Positions 22,856 through 35,165 of a DNA stretch of 64,000 nucleotides are shown piece by piece (the stretch's first letter is position 1; every line of letters starts with the position of its first letter). The position numbers and the translations under genes were made by a program. Source of the DNA: Mortierella sp. BCC40632 (taxonomy: Eukaryota > Mortierellomycota > Mortierellomycetes > Mortierellales > Mortierellaceae); assembly GCA_011634665.1 (NCBI GenBank), contig WAEK01000014.1, positions 124,001-188,000 on the forward strand, written 5' to 3'. The notes beneath the pieces were generated by a model, which did not search any database, was not told the DNA's origin, and saw nothing but the letters and a program-made list of their open reading frames with translations.

Positions 22856-23866
22856 AAGAGACTCTCGTTAGAGATTTCATACTTGCAAACGACATAGTAT
22901 CAAAGTCATAGAGGTGCTAAAAAATTAAAAATCTTAGCGTCCTTTTTGGTGGTCTAAAAACACTCGGCAGACACTATCTTTTCATTCAACAGCCTTGGAT
23001 TGCATCGGAACAGACACGTCCCAATAGTTATTGCATAGACTTGATCTTTTACATTTCTATTGAGATGTCTATCCTGTAGGATGACTGCCTTAATCACGAA
23101 AATGTTGAGTCCTCGACACGTCCTTATATTGCTAGAGTGCTTTTTTATCCAGTAGGCGGACTGGTGCACTAGTCTTTGGTTATCACCCATTCTTAAGAAA
23201 GACACTTCCCTAGTTTGAGTCATCTACTCCACTGTAGACCTAGCCACACGCGTTGAATGGATCAAGGCAAAACGCTGGATGTCTCAGAGAGCGTACAAAC
23301 AGCAAGCGGCAGCTCCCTCCAAATTAGGTTAAACCATCAAGTCTTGCTGTGCGAATGTGGACCTTCTTTGAATTGCGATCAAAGGAGTATCGAGTTTACT
23401 CTCAAGACTTTCTGTAGTGTGTGGGTCAGACTATCCTAGGATCAAAGAAGCAGCGACCTTTTCTCTCTCTCTCTCTCTCTCCTCTTGCTCTTTTTCAACA
23501 AATGGGCTATGAGAGAGCAAAGCCGCGAGGTGCTGCGAGGTGCTGCGCTAGATTGATTTTTGCCCCTCGTCTGCATTTTCCAATTGGGGAGACAACTACC
23601 TTAAAATTAGCACTGTGCCAAAGGAGCCAATCAGCAAGCCCCACCGAATCGACCTTGAAACGAGCCTGGCCAAGGGAAGGGGGAGGTTGGAGGACAGGGC
23701 CGGGGGAGGGGGCCAGTGAGAGCTGAGGACATCTAAAAAAGATCACGACGCTCTATCTCTCTCTCTCTCTCTTTTCTCTTTCACTCTTTTTCTCTCTCTC
23801 TCTCTCTCTTTCCTTTCTCATTTCATCTTCCATTATCCCCTTCCTCATCGCCATCCTCCCATCCTA

Positions 23867-25492
23867 ATGACCGAAAAGTACGTGCCCTCGCCCGAGGTAC
23901 TCGAGCAGGGTCTCTATGTCGCCTATGCTGCACTGAGCACAATGGCTGTTGTGCCCATCTACTTTGGATCTTTTGCCTCGCTCAAGAAATGGAAGGTACC
24001 AAACCACATGTCTTTTCAACTGCTCCATTTCCTCGCCAACGAGTCCAGCTTCATTTGCGCTTGTTCTTTTTTTTTTTTTTTTTTTTTTTTCTTTCTTTCT
24101 TTCTTTCTTACCTTATTTGTCCTCTCTTCTCTTCCCCACGGCTGTTCTTGCTGACTCGTGCGTGTCGTTGGATCGATAGAACCCAAAGGAGAAAAAGTCT
24201 AAAAAGAAAAAGTCTGCAGACTCGGAATCAGATTCATCGGACGACGAGGATGATAACACAGAGTCAATGTCGCTCGAGGACGCCTACATGTTCCCAGTCT
24301 TTGGATCGATGACACTCTTTGGATTGTATCTTGTTTTCCGATATATCGACAAGACCTATGTCAACTACCTCCTCACAGCCTACTTTGGTCTCCTTGGAGT
24401 CATGGCAACCACTCAGGTCGGTGTCTACATTGTCGACCCTATCCTGAAGCTTCTTGGAGTCAAGGTCGATAGGTGGCACTTCCTCCTTAGCAAGAGAAGG
24501 AAAGGTACGTTCTTTATAGAGAGGGAGTAGGATGAGACTCGAGAAAGCTTCACCATTTATTTATTTATTTATTTTCCCACCCTGAATCTAATCGACTCTT
24601 GGGTTCAATTCCTGCAAATGAACCTCACTATCTGATCCACCTAGAGCTCTACTCGGCAAAGTTTACGATTATTCACCTGATCATGATGACGCTCTCAGTT
24701 TTCCTGTCTGGATACTATGTTGCTACAAAGAACTGGATCGCCTCCAACATCTTTGGCATTTGCTTTGCCCTGAACGCCATTCAGCTGCTTTCGCTTGATT
24801 CTTTCAAGACAGGAATGATCTTGCTCAGCGGCTTGTTCTTCTACGACGTCTTCTGGGTCTTTGGTACCGAGGTCATGGTCTCGGTCGCCAAGAACTTTGA
24901 TGCCCCCGTCAAGGTCATCTTCCCTCGTCTTTTCTTTGGATTGCCTGCGGGAGAGCCCTATCAGTTCGCGATGCTCGGCTTGGGTGACATTGTCATTCCT
25001 GGTGTCTTTGTCGCGCTCTGCTTGAGATTCGATCAGCACTTGGCTGGTACCAAGAATCCTAATCTGGGACGATCGACCCGTTTCTCAAAGCCTTACTTTA
25101 CGGCCTGCTTTATTGCGTACATGCTTGGCTTGGGCACGACCATCTTTGTGATGCACACCTTCAAGGCTGCTCAGCCCGCTCTGTTGTACCTCTCTCCAGC
25201 ATGTATTCTCAGCGTCCTCTTTGTGGGTCTGGTCCGTGGTGAGATCAAGGAGGTCTTTGCCTACACCTCAGAGGAGCCCGAGAACAAGGATAAAAAGGAC
25301 GAGGGAAAGAAGGACAAGAGCAAGGGCGACACAAAGAAGGACGAGGCTGTGGCCAAGGTCGCAACGTTGGTCAAGGAGGAGACGGTTGAGCAGTCCAAGT
25401 CATCCTCATCTAGCGATTCTGATGCAGAGGGTGCAAAGACCACGTCCCCTAAGCTGCGTAAGCGCAAGGGGGGTAAGTCAAAGAAAAAGTAA
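23867..25492 (+). CDS. Signal peptide peptidase, intact copy (3 exons)
   Basis: Exons 23867-23995, 24180-24504 and 24645-25492 give 433 residues. SPP is an ER-resident GxGD intramembrane aspartyl protease that cleaves leftover signal peptides and some type II membrane proteins. The catalytic motifs are YD in LFFYDVFWVFG (D219), GLGD in MLGLGDIVIPG (D266), and the substrate-recognition PAL in QPALLYLSP (329-331). An acidic, Lys/Ser-rich loop near residues 45-75 separates TM1 from the rest. The tail is highly charged and ends KSKKK, consistent with a KxKxx ER-retrieval signal. Exon 1 starts at the first ATG after a CT-rich leader. Exon 3 uses the acceptor CCACCTAG|AG at 24644. Truncated copies are found at 15.3-16.2 and 45.4-46.6 kb, and a fragment at about 10.7 kb. 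This is the only complete one in the window. Confidence 0.9.
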
Positions 25493-25553
25493 ACATTTGT
25501 CCGGACTAGTCATCCTTTTTTTTTTTTTTTTTTTTTTCCTGGGTTAGTCCTTC

Positions 25554-25584
<31 letters not shown>

Positions 25585-25900
25585 CCCCCCTGAGAGAAAA
25601 TGTCGTCGTTGTTGCTCGGTGCCCTTTTTGTTCATCATATCTGGATGTTGTGTGGACAAGCAGGGGCTTTCAGAAGTAAAAAAAGGTCAATTCATGCATC
25701 CTGACTCCTCCTTCCTCCCCCCCCCCTTTCTTCCTTCTCCCTTTCTTTCCACGGAGATGACCATGTCGACGGTCGCGAGGAGCGAGGACCATTTTATCCG
25801 TGGGATCATCTCTTTATCTTTTCAAGCAGGTTGGCGTCTCTTGTCCCTGTGGCCGATCGCCTCCATGGATCGTGTTGGATTCTGAGCTAAAAAGAGCCTA

Positions 25901-25942
<42 letters not shown>

Positions 25943-27738
25943 GTGTGCGTGTGTGTGCGTGTGTGTGCGTGTGGTGTGTGTTCATGTGTGTTCGTGTTGA
26001 GATAGTAAAGGGTGGACGAAAGAGATGTTTCTCTCGAGCGAATGGGGAGTGTACCTTGATCGGGTTGCTTACCGATGCTGGCTGGTGCATTCCTGCCGGC
26101 GCAAGGTTTTGCATTAGGGGAACGGCAAAAAAGTGCTTTGGGCTCGTTTTTTTTTTTGCATGGATGCAAAACACAGTAGGAATGTTGCGGGCAAGCAGGC
26201 AGGGGGAGAGAAGAAGGAAGGAGAGAGAGAGAAAGAGAGCACAGGACACATGCAGAGAATCATGGACGCCGGAATGGGACAGCATATGCACCCACGGGCC
26301 CGACAGCAAATGGTATCTCCAGGGGTGCAAAGCCAAAAGGAAAAAAAACCACATTGCCTCCATGCTCACAAAAGGCCCGTTCGGTTGCCCTCTTTGGTCC
26401 GTTCATCGGTTTTCCTGGCACACAGAGGCTGTTTTGATCCACACCAAGGAGAAGGACGATGCGTGTTTGGTTATCCAGACATCCAGGCTGACCATGCGTT
26501 GTCTGAATACCCTGGTCTTTTCCCATCCTTTCCTGGCCTTTCCTGGTCGTTACCTTTTGCCTCCCATCACCACCACCACTGCCCGTCTCCTCGGCAACTC
26601 CAACAATGCAACTTATGCCGAGGTGTGTGCGTCTGTGTCTGTGTCTGACTGGGCGTGAGCAAGGACAAGAGGACGACGTAGCTTTTCCATCCCCTGTTGG
26701 TCGGTCCCTTTTCGCCTCGATCATCGTAGACATCATCGTACATGAGTGTGTCTGCGCGGGCCTGCCAGATTCATGCCGTACCATGGCCAAAGTAGCAGCA
26801 GCATCAAGCGCAATAGCAGACGACGGCTACTGCTGGTGGAGCACCTGGCTGTCGCGCCTGGCTGTCGCGCCTTCACGCGCATCATGGGAAGCTAGGCAAA
26901 ACGAGAAAAGAAAGAAAGAAAGAATGCCCCTGTCCACGTCTCCTGGGTTCGCCATCGCCTCTCGGCTTTCTTGTCTATCTGTCTCTCCCCTCGACCCATT
27001 GCCTCCGTCTCCTCTCCGTTCTGGCAATGTAACTTGGGTCTAACTCTCCGATGGCGGCGAAACATTGACGGCGTTGTCATTGTCGACAGTCGATGTAGCT
27101 GCTCCTGGCCTTTGGCTGGGCTGCGATGTGTCAGCAGCGTGGGTAAGCGCGATCTGAGAAGAACTGCATGCGACAGGAGTAGACTCGACCTGCGACAAGA
27201 CTTCTTAGATAGTGTAGAAGAGTAGCTTCGTAGCAAGAAGGCGGACTCATGGACGGTTAGGATGGATGAATGGGGGCGAGGGGGTGGGTTGGGGAGAGTG
27301 GAAAAGCCTTGGGCCGCCCACACCCACGGATGCCTCAGCATTCTCGTCTCGTTGCCGTCGCCGTCGCCGTCGTGCCTTTGCTCCTTATTCGACATTCCTC
27401 TCGCACAACACCATTCCTTGGTCCTTAGTCTTTCACCCGCTCAACTCGTTATCCACGTACACCCCCCCTCACCACTACCACCCTCCTCACACCCCTTCTC
27501 CCCCGCTCCCCGGCCAAGAACGCGCACCGTTCAGCATCTGCTCCTCTTCCCTGCACCGTTGTTTCCTTTTCCTCCTCGTCCTTTGTCCTTGTCCGCCCGC
27601 TTGTGATCGTTCTTTCCTTACCATTCCATTCTTTGCGTCCCTCTTCACCGTGTACTCGCCACTCTCTGAAAAGTAGTTGAAGAGGAAAAGTCCCAACCAT
27701 CATCGGATAGCGCCTCTTTTAACCAAGCCGTTGTTAAA
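25493..27738. other. SPP-Myb intergenic region (left copy)
   Basis: No gene supported on either strand. The region holds T- and A-runs (25517-25538 and 25554-25580), a C-run at about 25717-25727, a TG tract, and long pyrimidine-rich stretches (27335-27660) typical of leader/promoter DNA of the downstream Myb gene. Several long open frames on both strands are conserved in the right copy only because the duplication is recent. Confidence 0.5.
25903..25975. repeat. (TG)n / TGTGTGCG microsatellite
   Basis: A TG tract of about 17 units followed by four GTGTGTGC-type units. The right copy of the duplication has only a short version at about 47007-47040, so this tract expanded or contracted after duplication. 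Confidence 0.9.
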
Positions 27739-28481
27739 ATGCACCCAATGCGACCCAGGAGTAGCAGCGCCTCCGCAGGCAGTATTCGCCTTCACCCGTA
27801 CGCCCAAGACGTCGATTTTGGTCGTCCTGTATTCTCGACAGCCCATCCGTCCCCAGCAGAACCTCGCTCTTTACACCCAATTCAGAATCAACATGCAGCT
27901 TCTTTGTACTCTCTCCAAAACAGGAGTTCAGTCCAAACTGTAGCCTCTTGGTCACATCCAGAGCCAATGTTGGCGTCCAGCACGAGCGATCGTCAGGCGC
28001 ACCTGCGTCTGCATGGTCGCAGTCAGTCGGACATGCAAGGGCAGAGGAATAGGGAGGAAGCAACCCCCCCCCACCTAGTGTCCCGCACGATCAGACCAGT
28101 CCACGACATGCCGAACCATGGGCGCCAGGCGTGAGCTCACTCTCTACCAAGATGGCAGCAATAACTGGAGCACAGACCGGAGCACATCCGAGCAGGAAGA
28201 GCGAATCTGAATCTGTCGAGTCAGGATCGGATGGCGAACCAGGTGAAGGCGTACTCCCGTGGACGCGTCATGAGGTAAGAGAAAAAAACAAAAAAAAAAA
28301 AAAAGAGAGCCATTTGGCGCGTGCGTCTCGTGTACAACAAGATGCGCGATGGCCACCTGTCGGAACGGCTGGACACGCACAGCGAGCGTCCTCTCTCCTC
28401 CCCTTTGAATGCTGTAGCCGCTCTTTGGGGCCAAAGTTCCGAAAGCCCGACGTTCCCGGTGTGTCTGTTGGTCGGGTGCTT
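27739..28481 (+). pseudogene. Broken first exon of a Myb gene
   Basis: A copy of 48833-49567, the first exon and start of intron 1 of the intact R1R2R3 Myb gene. A run of nine C here (28073-28082 area) against seven in the intact gene shifts the frame after about 110 codons and brings an early stop at 28134. The exon end, including the start of Myb repeat R1 (LPWTRHE) and the donor GAG|GTAAGAG at about 28275, is otherwise preserved. All remaining Myb exons are absent because the duplication ends at 28481. Confidence 0.85.
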
Positions 28482-29640
28482 ATTCATCTACTCTACAGTG
28501 ACTTAAACCGCTCCTTTACATCCTTCAGCTCCTTCTCGAGCCTGTAAATTCTGTCCATTTGATATTTTTTTAAATTGGTGTTATCTGTATTGTCCTCGAG
28601 ATCAGATGCAGGTCGTTTGTTGGATACTTTAGCAAATGATTTGGTGATGGTGAACCAGTCCGAAGCAGCGAACCCATGTTCCTCGAGTCCGCTTGGGTCG
28701 CCACTGTTTCATATAGTTTTCTATCGCTTTTGGTCTTGGCTGAGATTTATTTTTCCACAAGGAGCAATCGCAATGCTTGGTGTATCGAGGACAAATAAAT
28801 TGAAAAATATTGAAACCGTTGTGGCGCCTACTGTAAGAGAGATTGGCGTGGGTGGGAGTTTGCTTGGGACGGAAATACAAGTCAAGCCTGGCAGTAGTTA
28901 AGTGAAACCGCATTTGAAGGAGAGAGATGTGCAAAGGACGTTCATTTGATTTTTATTGAAGGCACCTGTACACCAGGGAGAAAGCAAATGCTGTATTAAG
29001 GTGGGTCAAGCGCGAAGTCAATTAATTTCAGATCAAACGCAGAAACTAGAACATGTTCCTTCGCACAGTTGGTGTAACCTTCGATGGGCGGCCGCATTCA
29101 GGCTGGGCGCTCTCTTCATCGTACTCAATCTTGGGAGGCGTTCGTTGTAGCAGGTTAGTGTCGATTGTGCTCAAGAACATCTAAAGACAATTTCGAATTA
29201 GCACTTGCGCATCTTTAGCACGATGTCACGGACGTCTTTGATGCAAAGAGATATTGCCAGTAAAACAACTATCCAAAGATGCGCTCAACTCAAGAACACT
29301 CTGCTCGAGTATTAATGAGATTCCAGGACCCCAAAGCATGCTGCTTCTCAAAGCCTCTAGCATGGCGAGGTTTTGAGCAGTGTCAGATGTGACAAGACGC
29401 ATGCCAATCCAATGATTAATCACTGTCAGAGGAAGGTCTTGTCACTTCTAACGCGCGTGAATTGGAACCACAGTCATTCAAGTATTGAACGACAGGAATA
29501 GTAATCACCCCGTATTTCAATGGATGCTGGGAAAGATAAGAGGACGACCACGGAAAAGAAAGGCAGAAAGCAATGAATGATGAGTGGAAAGAGGAAGGTG
29601 CGTGATTTTATGTCACCCTAATTACTCAAGAACAAAGTTG
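28482..29640 (-). pseudogene. Minus-strand gene remnants, unrecognised
   Basis: Two minus-strand areas have protein-like sequence without a continuous frame. In 28504-28900 one frame ends in a coiled-coil-like tail with the core YRLEKELKDVKERFKSL and a stop at about 28504. Upstream frames read through a Cys/Lys/Trp-rich segment that could be a zinc finger. In 29050-29430 a frame starting at 29423 and another ending at about 29054 could be exons of one gene, but splice sites do not give a clean join. I cannot assign a family. Confidence 0.3.
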
Positions 29641-29650
29641 TATGGATTAT

Positions 29651-29653
<3 letters not shown>

Positions 29654-29721
<68 letters not shown>
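29654..29721. repeat. (GA)n microsatellite upstream of CRN pseudogene
   Basis: About 33 GA units, 300 bp upstream of the CRN start at 30028. The intact CRN has a much longer tract at the equivalent place (38259-38426). Confidence 0.92.
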
Positions 29722-29728
<7 letters not shown>

Positions 29729-29769
29729 CATGAGTGCGGAAGCATTGATGGTGGGGTGAAGATGGGGGA

Positions 29770-29798
29770 CTTGCATGGCGCAAGCCACTCTGTTACGT
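29770..29798 (+). promoter_or_regulatory. Conserved CRN upstream element, copy 1
   Basis: A 29-bp sequence identical to 38515-38543. It contains the inverted repeat CTTGC-N5-GCAAG followed by CCACTCTGTTACGT. It lies 230 bp upstream of the CRN pseudogene start and 50 bp after the GA tract. Flanking sequence (GATGGTGGGGTGAAGATG-like) is also shared, but less exactly. Confidence 0.6.
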
Positions 29799-30027
29799 TA
29801 CAGAATTTCTATTCTGCCGATCACTTTTCGACTTTGCCTCCTCTTCGCCATTTCCATCAAGTCCTTTGCCATATTCCTCACGCGTTTTTTCCTTTCCATC
29901 AGCGCTTCTCTTCATTTCCTTTTAATCTCACAACACATCCCTCTTACTTTATTTGTTTCTCTCCTCGACCTCTCAACATCAACCTTCCTGTCCTCTCCTT
30001 TCTTTGTCTTTGAGGCTTCATACCACC

Positions 30028-32883
30028 ATGATCAGCAGTCCCCTGACATTGTTCTGTCTTGTGGATAGAGACAAAACCGCGTTCTCAATCGAGATTGACC
30101 CAACAAAATCAGTCGACCATCTCAAAGACCTCGTCAAAGCTAAGCAGACTCCTGATTTCGATGACATTACAGCCAAGGAGCTCACTCTCTGGAGAGTCTC
30201 CATCCCAATCTTGCCCAAGGGCGAGCGCAAGGAGATCTCTCTTACCGATGTCGCGTCAAGGGAGGAACTCGATGAGACAGACGATATTGCTGATGTCTTT
30301 CCAGAGGCTCCTCCCAAAAAGACAATCCATATCATTGTCCAGCGGCCTCCTCCTCATGGTAATGAGACGCGTCATTTATTTGATTGTTGATTGATCTCCG
30401 CCAGCATGAGCTTTTTCGCCCGCTAACTTTATTTTCTCTTTCTCTTCATTCATTAGTGCTGCATGCACCCGTGCCCCCTCGTTCATTCACAACTGTTCCT
30501 GGCTCCCACGCATCTCGTCCAAGTGAGTCCGGTAAAATGTTTTATGAGTCCTCATTGATTTCTTTCTTTTCTCTAATTCTCACCTAATTCCTTCCATACC
30601 CTTTCATTGACTTAGCCTCTCCAATTCAGCGTGTCTCTTTTCCACAGGATCGCATTGAACAAGAACTGGAGATCATTCTTAGCGGCACCCAGCATCACTT
30701 TGTCCATCAAACTATCAACCCAAAGGATGTTGAGACTTTCCAGAAGGAACGACTTGGGCCATTTTTCAAGAAGACTCTACCATATCACACCACAGCGAAA
30801 GATATCAAATTGGCGATGCTGGGACTTGAGTTAGGCAAGCAGGCAAAAGCGAGCGACGGCAAGGCGACTTTGTGTTCTATTGTCGAGGACGACATCGGTA
30901 AATCCAGTGGCCACCGTGTGGTCGCCATGGTGGCGCCGTCTGGCTCAGGAAAGACGGCCACCGTCCTTGATCTGGCCACCAAGCATTTTGTTGTCTACTG
31001 CGTGTGTCGTTCTACCAAGCCCACCATCTCTCCAGAGTTCGAGGACCAAAACTTCGCCCAGCTTGCTATAGACGTTGAAAAAATTTATGCAAGTATTGCC
31101 CGGACACTCAATCTGCTTGATACCGAGGATGAGGCGAACAGGCTTGTACGACATCGTGTTGAACTCGAGTTTCTGGCTCGTCTGCTTTTCCTTCTCCTTC
31201 TCCTCAACCACAACCCAGAGCTAGAGCCGTGGCAGTTTTTTCGCGAGCAGACAACCAATGGAGGAACCTCAACCATTGGCAGTCTGATTCAAAAGCTGCG
31301 TGAGTATGATGACCAAACAATCGGCACTATGCTTGGTGTTGTCCAAACAAAGCTCCATGAACATCTTGACCCAAGGCATCTTGGACTGGTGATTGCTTTG
31401 GATGAAGCTCAGGCCGCAGCGACTAGTATCCTGGCCGGCCGGTTCATCTCACCATCCGCCTTGGCTGCATACTGGAATACACGGAACCCACCAAGCGTCC
31501 TCTTTGATGACAAGAATGAGATTCATCGTCATCTCCGCCGTGGTTTCCTTACGCCTTTGTCAGCTACACTGAGCCGTATGCAAGCTACGCTGGTGATTCT
31601 CGGCACAGCACTCTCGCTACAGGATGCTGACCACGTTTACACCGCTGTAGGTAAGCCCACCAACTTTATCAGGATAACGGACTTTCCAGTTTTTGACCAG
31701 GAGGACGTCAGCAAGATGCTCTAGGAGTTGGTCGATCTCACCGACTGCGAAATCCCGGCTACCAAGCGTCGCAAGCTTTCAGGACGAGCGCGATTTTCCG
31801 TTGGCATCGTCAACCATCTCATCACAACTGGTCCTACGCAGAAAACTAAGCAAGTCACGCTAGACAACGCCGTCGACCACACAATTGAGCATGTGACGCG
31901 TGGCCTTAGGAATGGAATTCACACTATTCTTCAAAGCGACTATACAGGTGAAGCTGCTCGGCTTTTTTGTCGGATGGTCCTGGCCTATCATTTCCGAGAT
32001 GGTAAGATCTTGTTCTCAAGTAGCAAGCAGGCCGACTTTGTGGACAAAGCCTTGTGCAGATTGCGAGCGCATTCGGACGGCGCTCACCTGATCATGGACG
32101 AGCCAATAGTGATCGAGGCAGTGGAAAAGGAACTAAAGGCTTCGTCCATGGACCCCACGTTCTCAGGGTACATGGATCAGCTGACGCAACTTATCAACAG
32201 CCTTGGCAGAACCTCACCAACAAAAGGCAACGCACTTGAGCCACTTGTCTTTCGGTCGCTTCAGCGTTTTAACGGATATCTTATCAGCGATCTTCCATTT
32301 CTCAAGAACCTCGAGAAATCTAAGTTGCCTTCATGGTGTCATGGTGTTCGGCTCCAAATTGACGACATCAACACAGCAAAAGGATTCGAGTGCCGAGGCG
32401 ATGGGGCTGCTGCAGACCTTGACTTTCTCATCAACGGTCCTTCAAACATGCTGCTGAGTCCCAGTATTGGCACGCGGCCAGATGGCCTTTGGCTCTTCCC
32501 AAATAGGCACTACGCAGGGTCTCTTGCGATCAAATTCTTCAGTAGTCCCATGGCTCAATCCTTCCACGAGTCCAACACATCCTCCAGTGATGTTAGAGCC
32601 TGTTTCTTGAAAGCGGACGGTGACATCAGCAAGTCTTTGAAAAAAGTTCGCACCGACTATGAGGCTTCAGGCATCCCCTCCAGTATCAGAGGAATGCTCC
32701 GCATTCATGTCGTGCTCCCTGGAGTCCAAAGCTTACTCCAGTTACGCAGGTCTTGGGAGAAGATGTGATGGTGTTCATCCATCTGGACAACATGGACAGC
32801 TTTTTCTACGAGGGTATTGAAGCGAACAAGGAGGACATGGTGACACTGAAGAACCTGATCCGATTTGTCTGTACCTCACGGTA
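30028..32883 (+). pseudogene. Crinkler-type effector gene with stop and frameshift
   Basis: Exons 30028-30358, 30457-30531 and 30616 onward show CRN architecture. The ubiquitin-like header starts with LTLFCLVDRD and ends with IHIIVQRPPP. A Pro/Ser-rich linker follows, then a P-loop NTPase with Walker A APSGSGKT (about residue 242) and Walker B LGLVIALDEAQ (about 393). A C-terminal restriction-endonuclease-like segment has RPDGLWLF and LAIKF, the expected acidic-xK core. An in-frame TAG at 31722-31724 separates the NTPase half from the nuclease half, and the reading frame continues unchanged on both sides of it. A frame change near 32750 moves the conserved tail (VMVFIHLDNMDSFFYEG) out of frame; that tail would end at 32883. 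With two lesions it is most likely a pseudogene. A truncated header-NTPase protein of about 504 residues could still be made. Confidence 0.8.
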
Positions 32884-32977
32884 GCACTCTGCAACGTTTA
32901 AAGATCTGAGTGCACAGTATGGCAAAGTTCTCTCACTTTTGTAGCGTAGCATCAATGGCCACTCTGTAGTACTTCTA

Positions 32978-33066
32978 TTGCACGATCCCATTGTACCTTC
33001 TCGCTCATTGACATCACCCCCTAGAAATCGATCTGACGGATCTCGTCCCAGAACACCATTGTCTGG
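32978..33066 (+). pseudogene. CRN linker-exon fragment
   Basis: The frame reads VPSRSLTSPPRNRSDGSRP and then PLSG before GTATG, matching the linker exon of the intact CRN (APSRSLTPLPG... ASRPSSPLSG at 39292-39375), including the donor position. No header or NTPase exons are attached. It is a relic of a further CRN gene copy. Confidence 0.6.
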
Positions 33067-33387
33067 TATGCATTCGATGATGTCTTTTTGCATACCACTG
33101 TTTTTAGCAAATGTTCTTGTATTTTTCACTCTCATTCACACTCAACAAGAACTTTCTCAAGATCTTCTCACAGCGCCATGAAGCTGAGTGCTTCAGTTAT
33201 ACAATGAGTTACCATGTAGGCCCATGTTATGGAGCACATTGTCCAAAGACCTTGCAATCAATAAACTGTATTACTTGCTACCACTAATGAGTTCATGTCT
33301 TTTCTACCATACCCACCATGCTCACAATACCTACAATACCCACCATTCCTAATACACCTGCTACACCTATTCCTGCTAATTACACCC

Positions 33388-33464
33388 ACCATACCATACC
33401 ATACCATACCATACCATACCTTACCTTACCCTACCTTACCTTACCCTACCTTACCTTACCTTAC
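33388..33464. repeat. Pentanucleotide repeat CCATA / CCTTA
   Basis: About seven CCATA units followed by about nine CCTTA or CCCTA variants. It is a simple-sequence tract within a gene-free stretch. Confidence 0.88.
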
Positions 33465-35165
33465 TAAGTTCTACCATAGCGTACCCTACCTTATCACATC
33501 GCATCAAAACGTGCTATACTGTAGAATTCTGTGCCCCCTGTACCATGCAATACTGCATCAACGTTGCTCTACTCTACTACACAAGACTCTCACCGTGATA
33601 GGATAGGTGAATTTTTTGGATTTTAAGCTAGAGGCTTTATACCGTTTGAACTCGCTTTTACATAGTAGATCTTAGTGTGTGCAGCATCACTGCAGTCAAT
33701 AAATGAAAGAGGTTTCAGGGCAGTCTCTCTGAACCGAGCTCCTCCTCTATTTCTCAGGTAGGTCCATCGGTCTCGCTAGAGAACTTTTATACAATGCACC
33801 TTCTCTCACTCATGCTCTTCTCTTCTTTCCAAGTAATCCGCTTCTTAGTCCGACAAGACTGTCGATCACTGCGGGTTTCTTCACGATCATCAGGCTGTGG
33901 CTGTGGGACTTAAGCTCATTAAAAGTTGCTTCTAATGGGACCAACAGGCAGAGAGTGCGCCATCGCCCATGGTCTAAATTCTCTTGCAAATTGAGGTAAC
34001 TGTATGAGAACACTCAATGTGCCCTTTGTATGTTGAAATGGCATTGCTTGTTGATTTCCCTCCTCTGCCTTGTACATGAGAGTGGGTTTCCGGTACTGGA
34101 CAGCTTCTTCTTCTTGCTTTGCTTGCTGAAGGTGGTGTTTAGATAATAGATTGATGCTTTGAGGTAATTGAAGACGCTAGCGTGGTGCAATGGTGGTCTA
34201 CCTTGGACATCACGCCATTCTGAGTGCTAGAGAATCTCGATAGCTTAGTGACTTATTGCTTTGGCTACTGTAGATAGTACTGTACAAGACGCCTTACATC
34301 ATGAAAGCTCTGCTACTTAGAGCGAATCACAACATTCGACTCAAAGCACCACCCCTCATAGACAAGTCGAGAGCATTGAAAGATCAACGAAACTTGTGTG
34401 GTTGCCTCTTGATTAGGTTACTGCGACATACTCAAACTCTAGACTCGAAACCAGCCTTTAAATTCGCTCCGCACACACGGTGCAATTATTGACTGGAAGC
34501 AGGGCATAGGCCTCGGAGGGACTTGTTAAAAAGGAAATTGTGGCATACTTTGTCACTCCCTCCCCCGTTTTTTTCCCTTTACTTCAGAGGCCACTATACT
34601 AATTATGAAAGATCAAAGCTCGCTTCCAGTCTATAATTCAACGTGAGTACACAGCGATTTTTGGACTGGTTTCGACTCTACTCAAACTCCACTAATTGAT
34701 TGGTCAATTGTACAATAAAAAGAGATAAAGTAGATAGATGGGGTTGTACGCATTTCAAGCGGTCTTCAGCATGGTGATTATGATTGCAATGTACCATGAA
34801 GATCTCAGAAGAATGAGCATGCGATTGCATGCCATTTCACACTTTGTCCAGGGTCAATTTTCAAGAACCAGAGACAGTCCATGCAATGTGACGAGTCCCG
34901 TGAAGTAATTTAGACAGCGATTTTCGCTGGGTTTTGCGTACTCTTTCCCATGCCTCGGCACCTCATTCTCTCTTTCACCCACAGTCGCCAATGCTGTCTG
35001 CCAGGTTACTTCGTACGCGAGGTGTCAGCACCCTCAATGGACCTTGCTTCAGAGCGTATCGAGTTCCTCAGGCAAGCAATTCTCTTTCAATTTCATTCAA
35101 GTCTTGCTCTTCGTGCACAAATATATTGGACTAGTTTCTTTTCGACTTTGATCAAATAGCTCCAG
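33465..35165. other. Gene-free stretch
   Basis: No gene supported on either strand. Frames are short and lack coding-like composition. No repeats shared with the rest of the window were noticed. Confidence 0.5.

Larger units (their letters stand above)
24302..28481. repeat. Segmental duplication, left copy
   Basis: Nearly identical to 45425-49567. It starts inside SPP exon 2 at TGGATCGATGAC and ends at GGTCGGGTGCTT inside the first intron of the Myb gene. Differences are single substitutions, homopolymer length changes, a longer (TG)n tract here, and a 30-bp segment present only in the right copy at about 48365-48394. Both copies are in the same orientation, about 21.1 kb apart. Confidence 0.93.

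Noticed and set aside
25822..26790. Large antisense and sense frames between SPP and Myb
   Set aside because: They recur at 47.0-47.9 kb only because of the recent duplication, differ in frame and length between copies, and have low-complexity composition.
33388..33464. Telomere-like repeat
   Set aside because: The units are CCATA/CCTTA pentamers, not TTAGGG-type, and genes continue on both sides.
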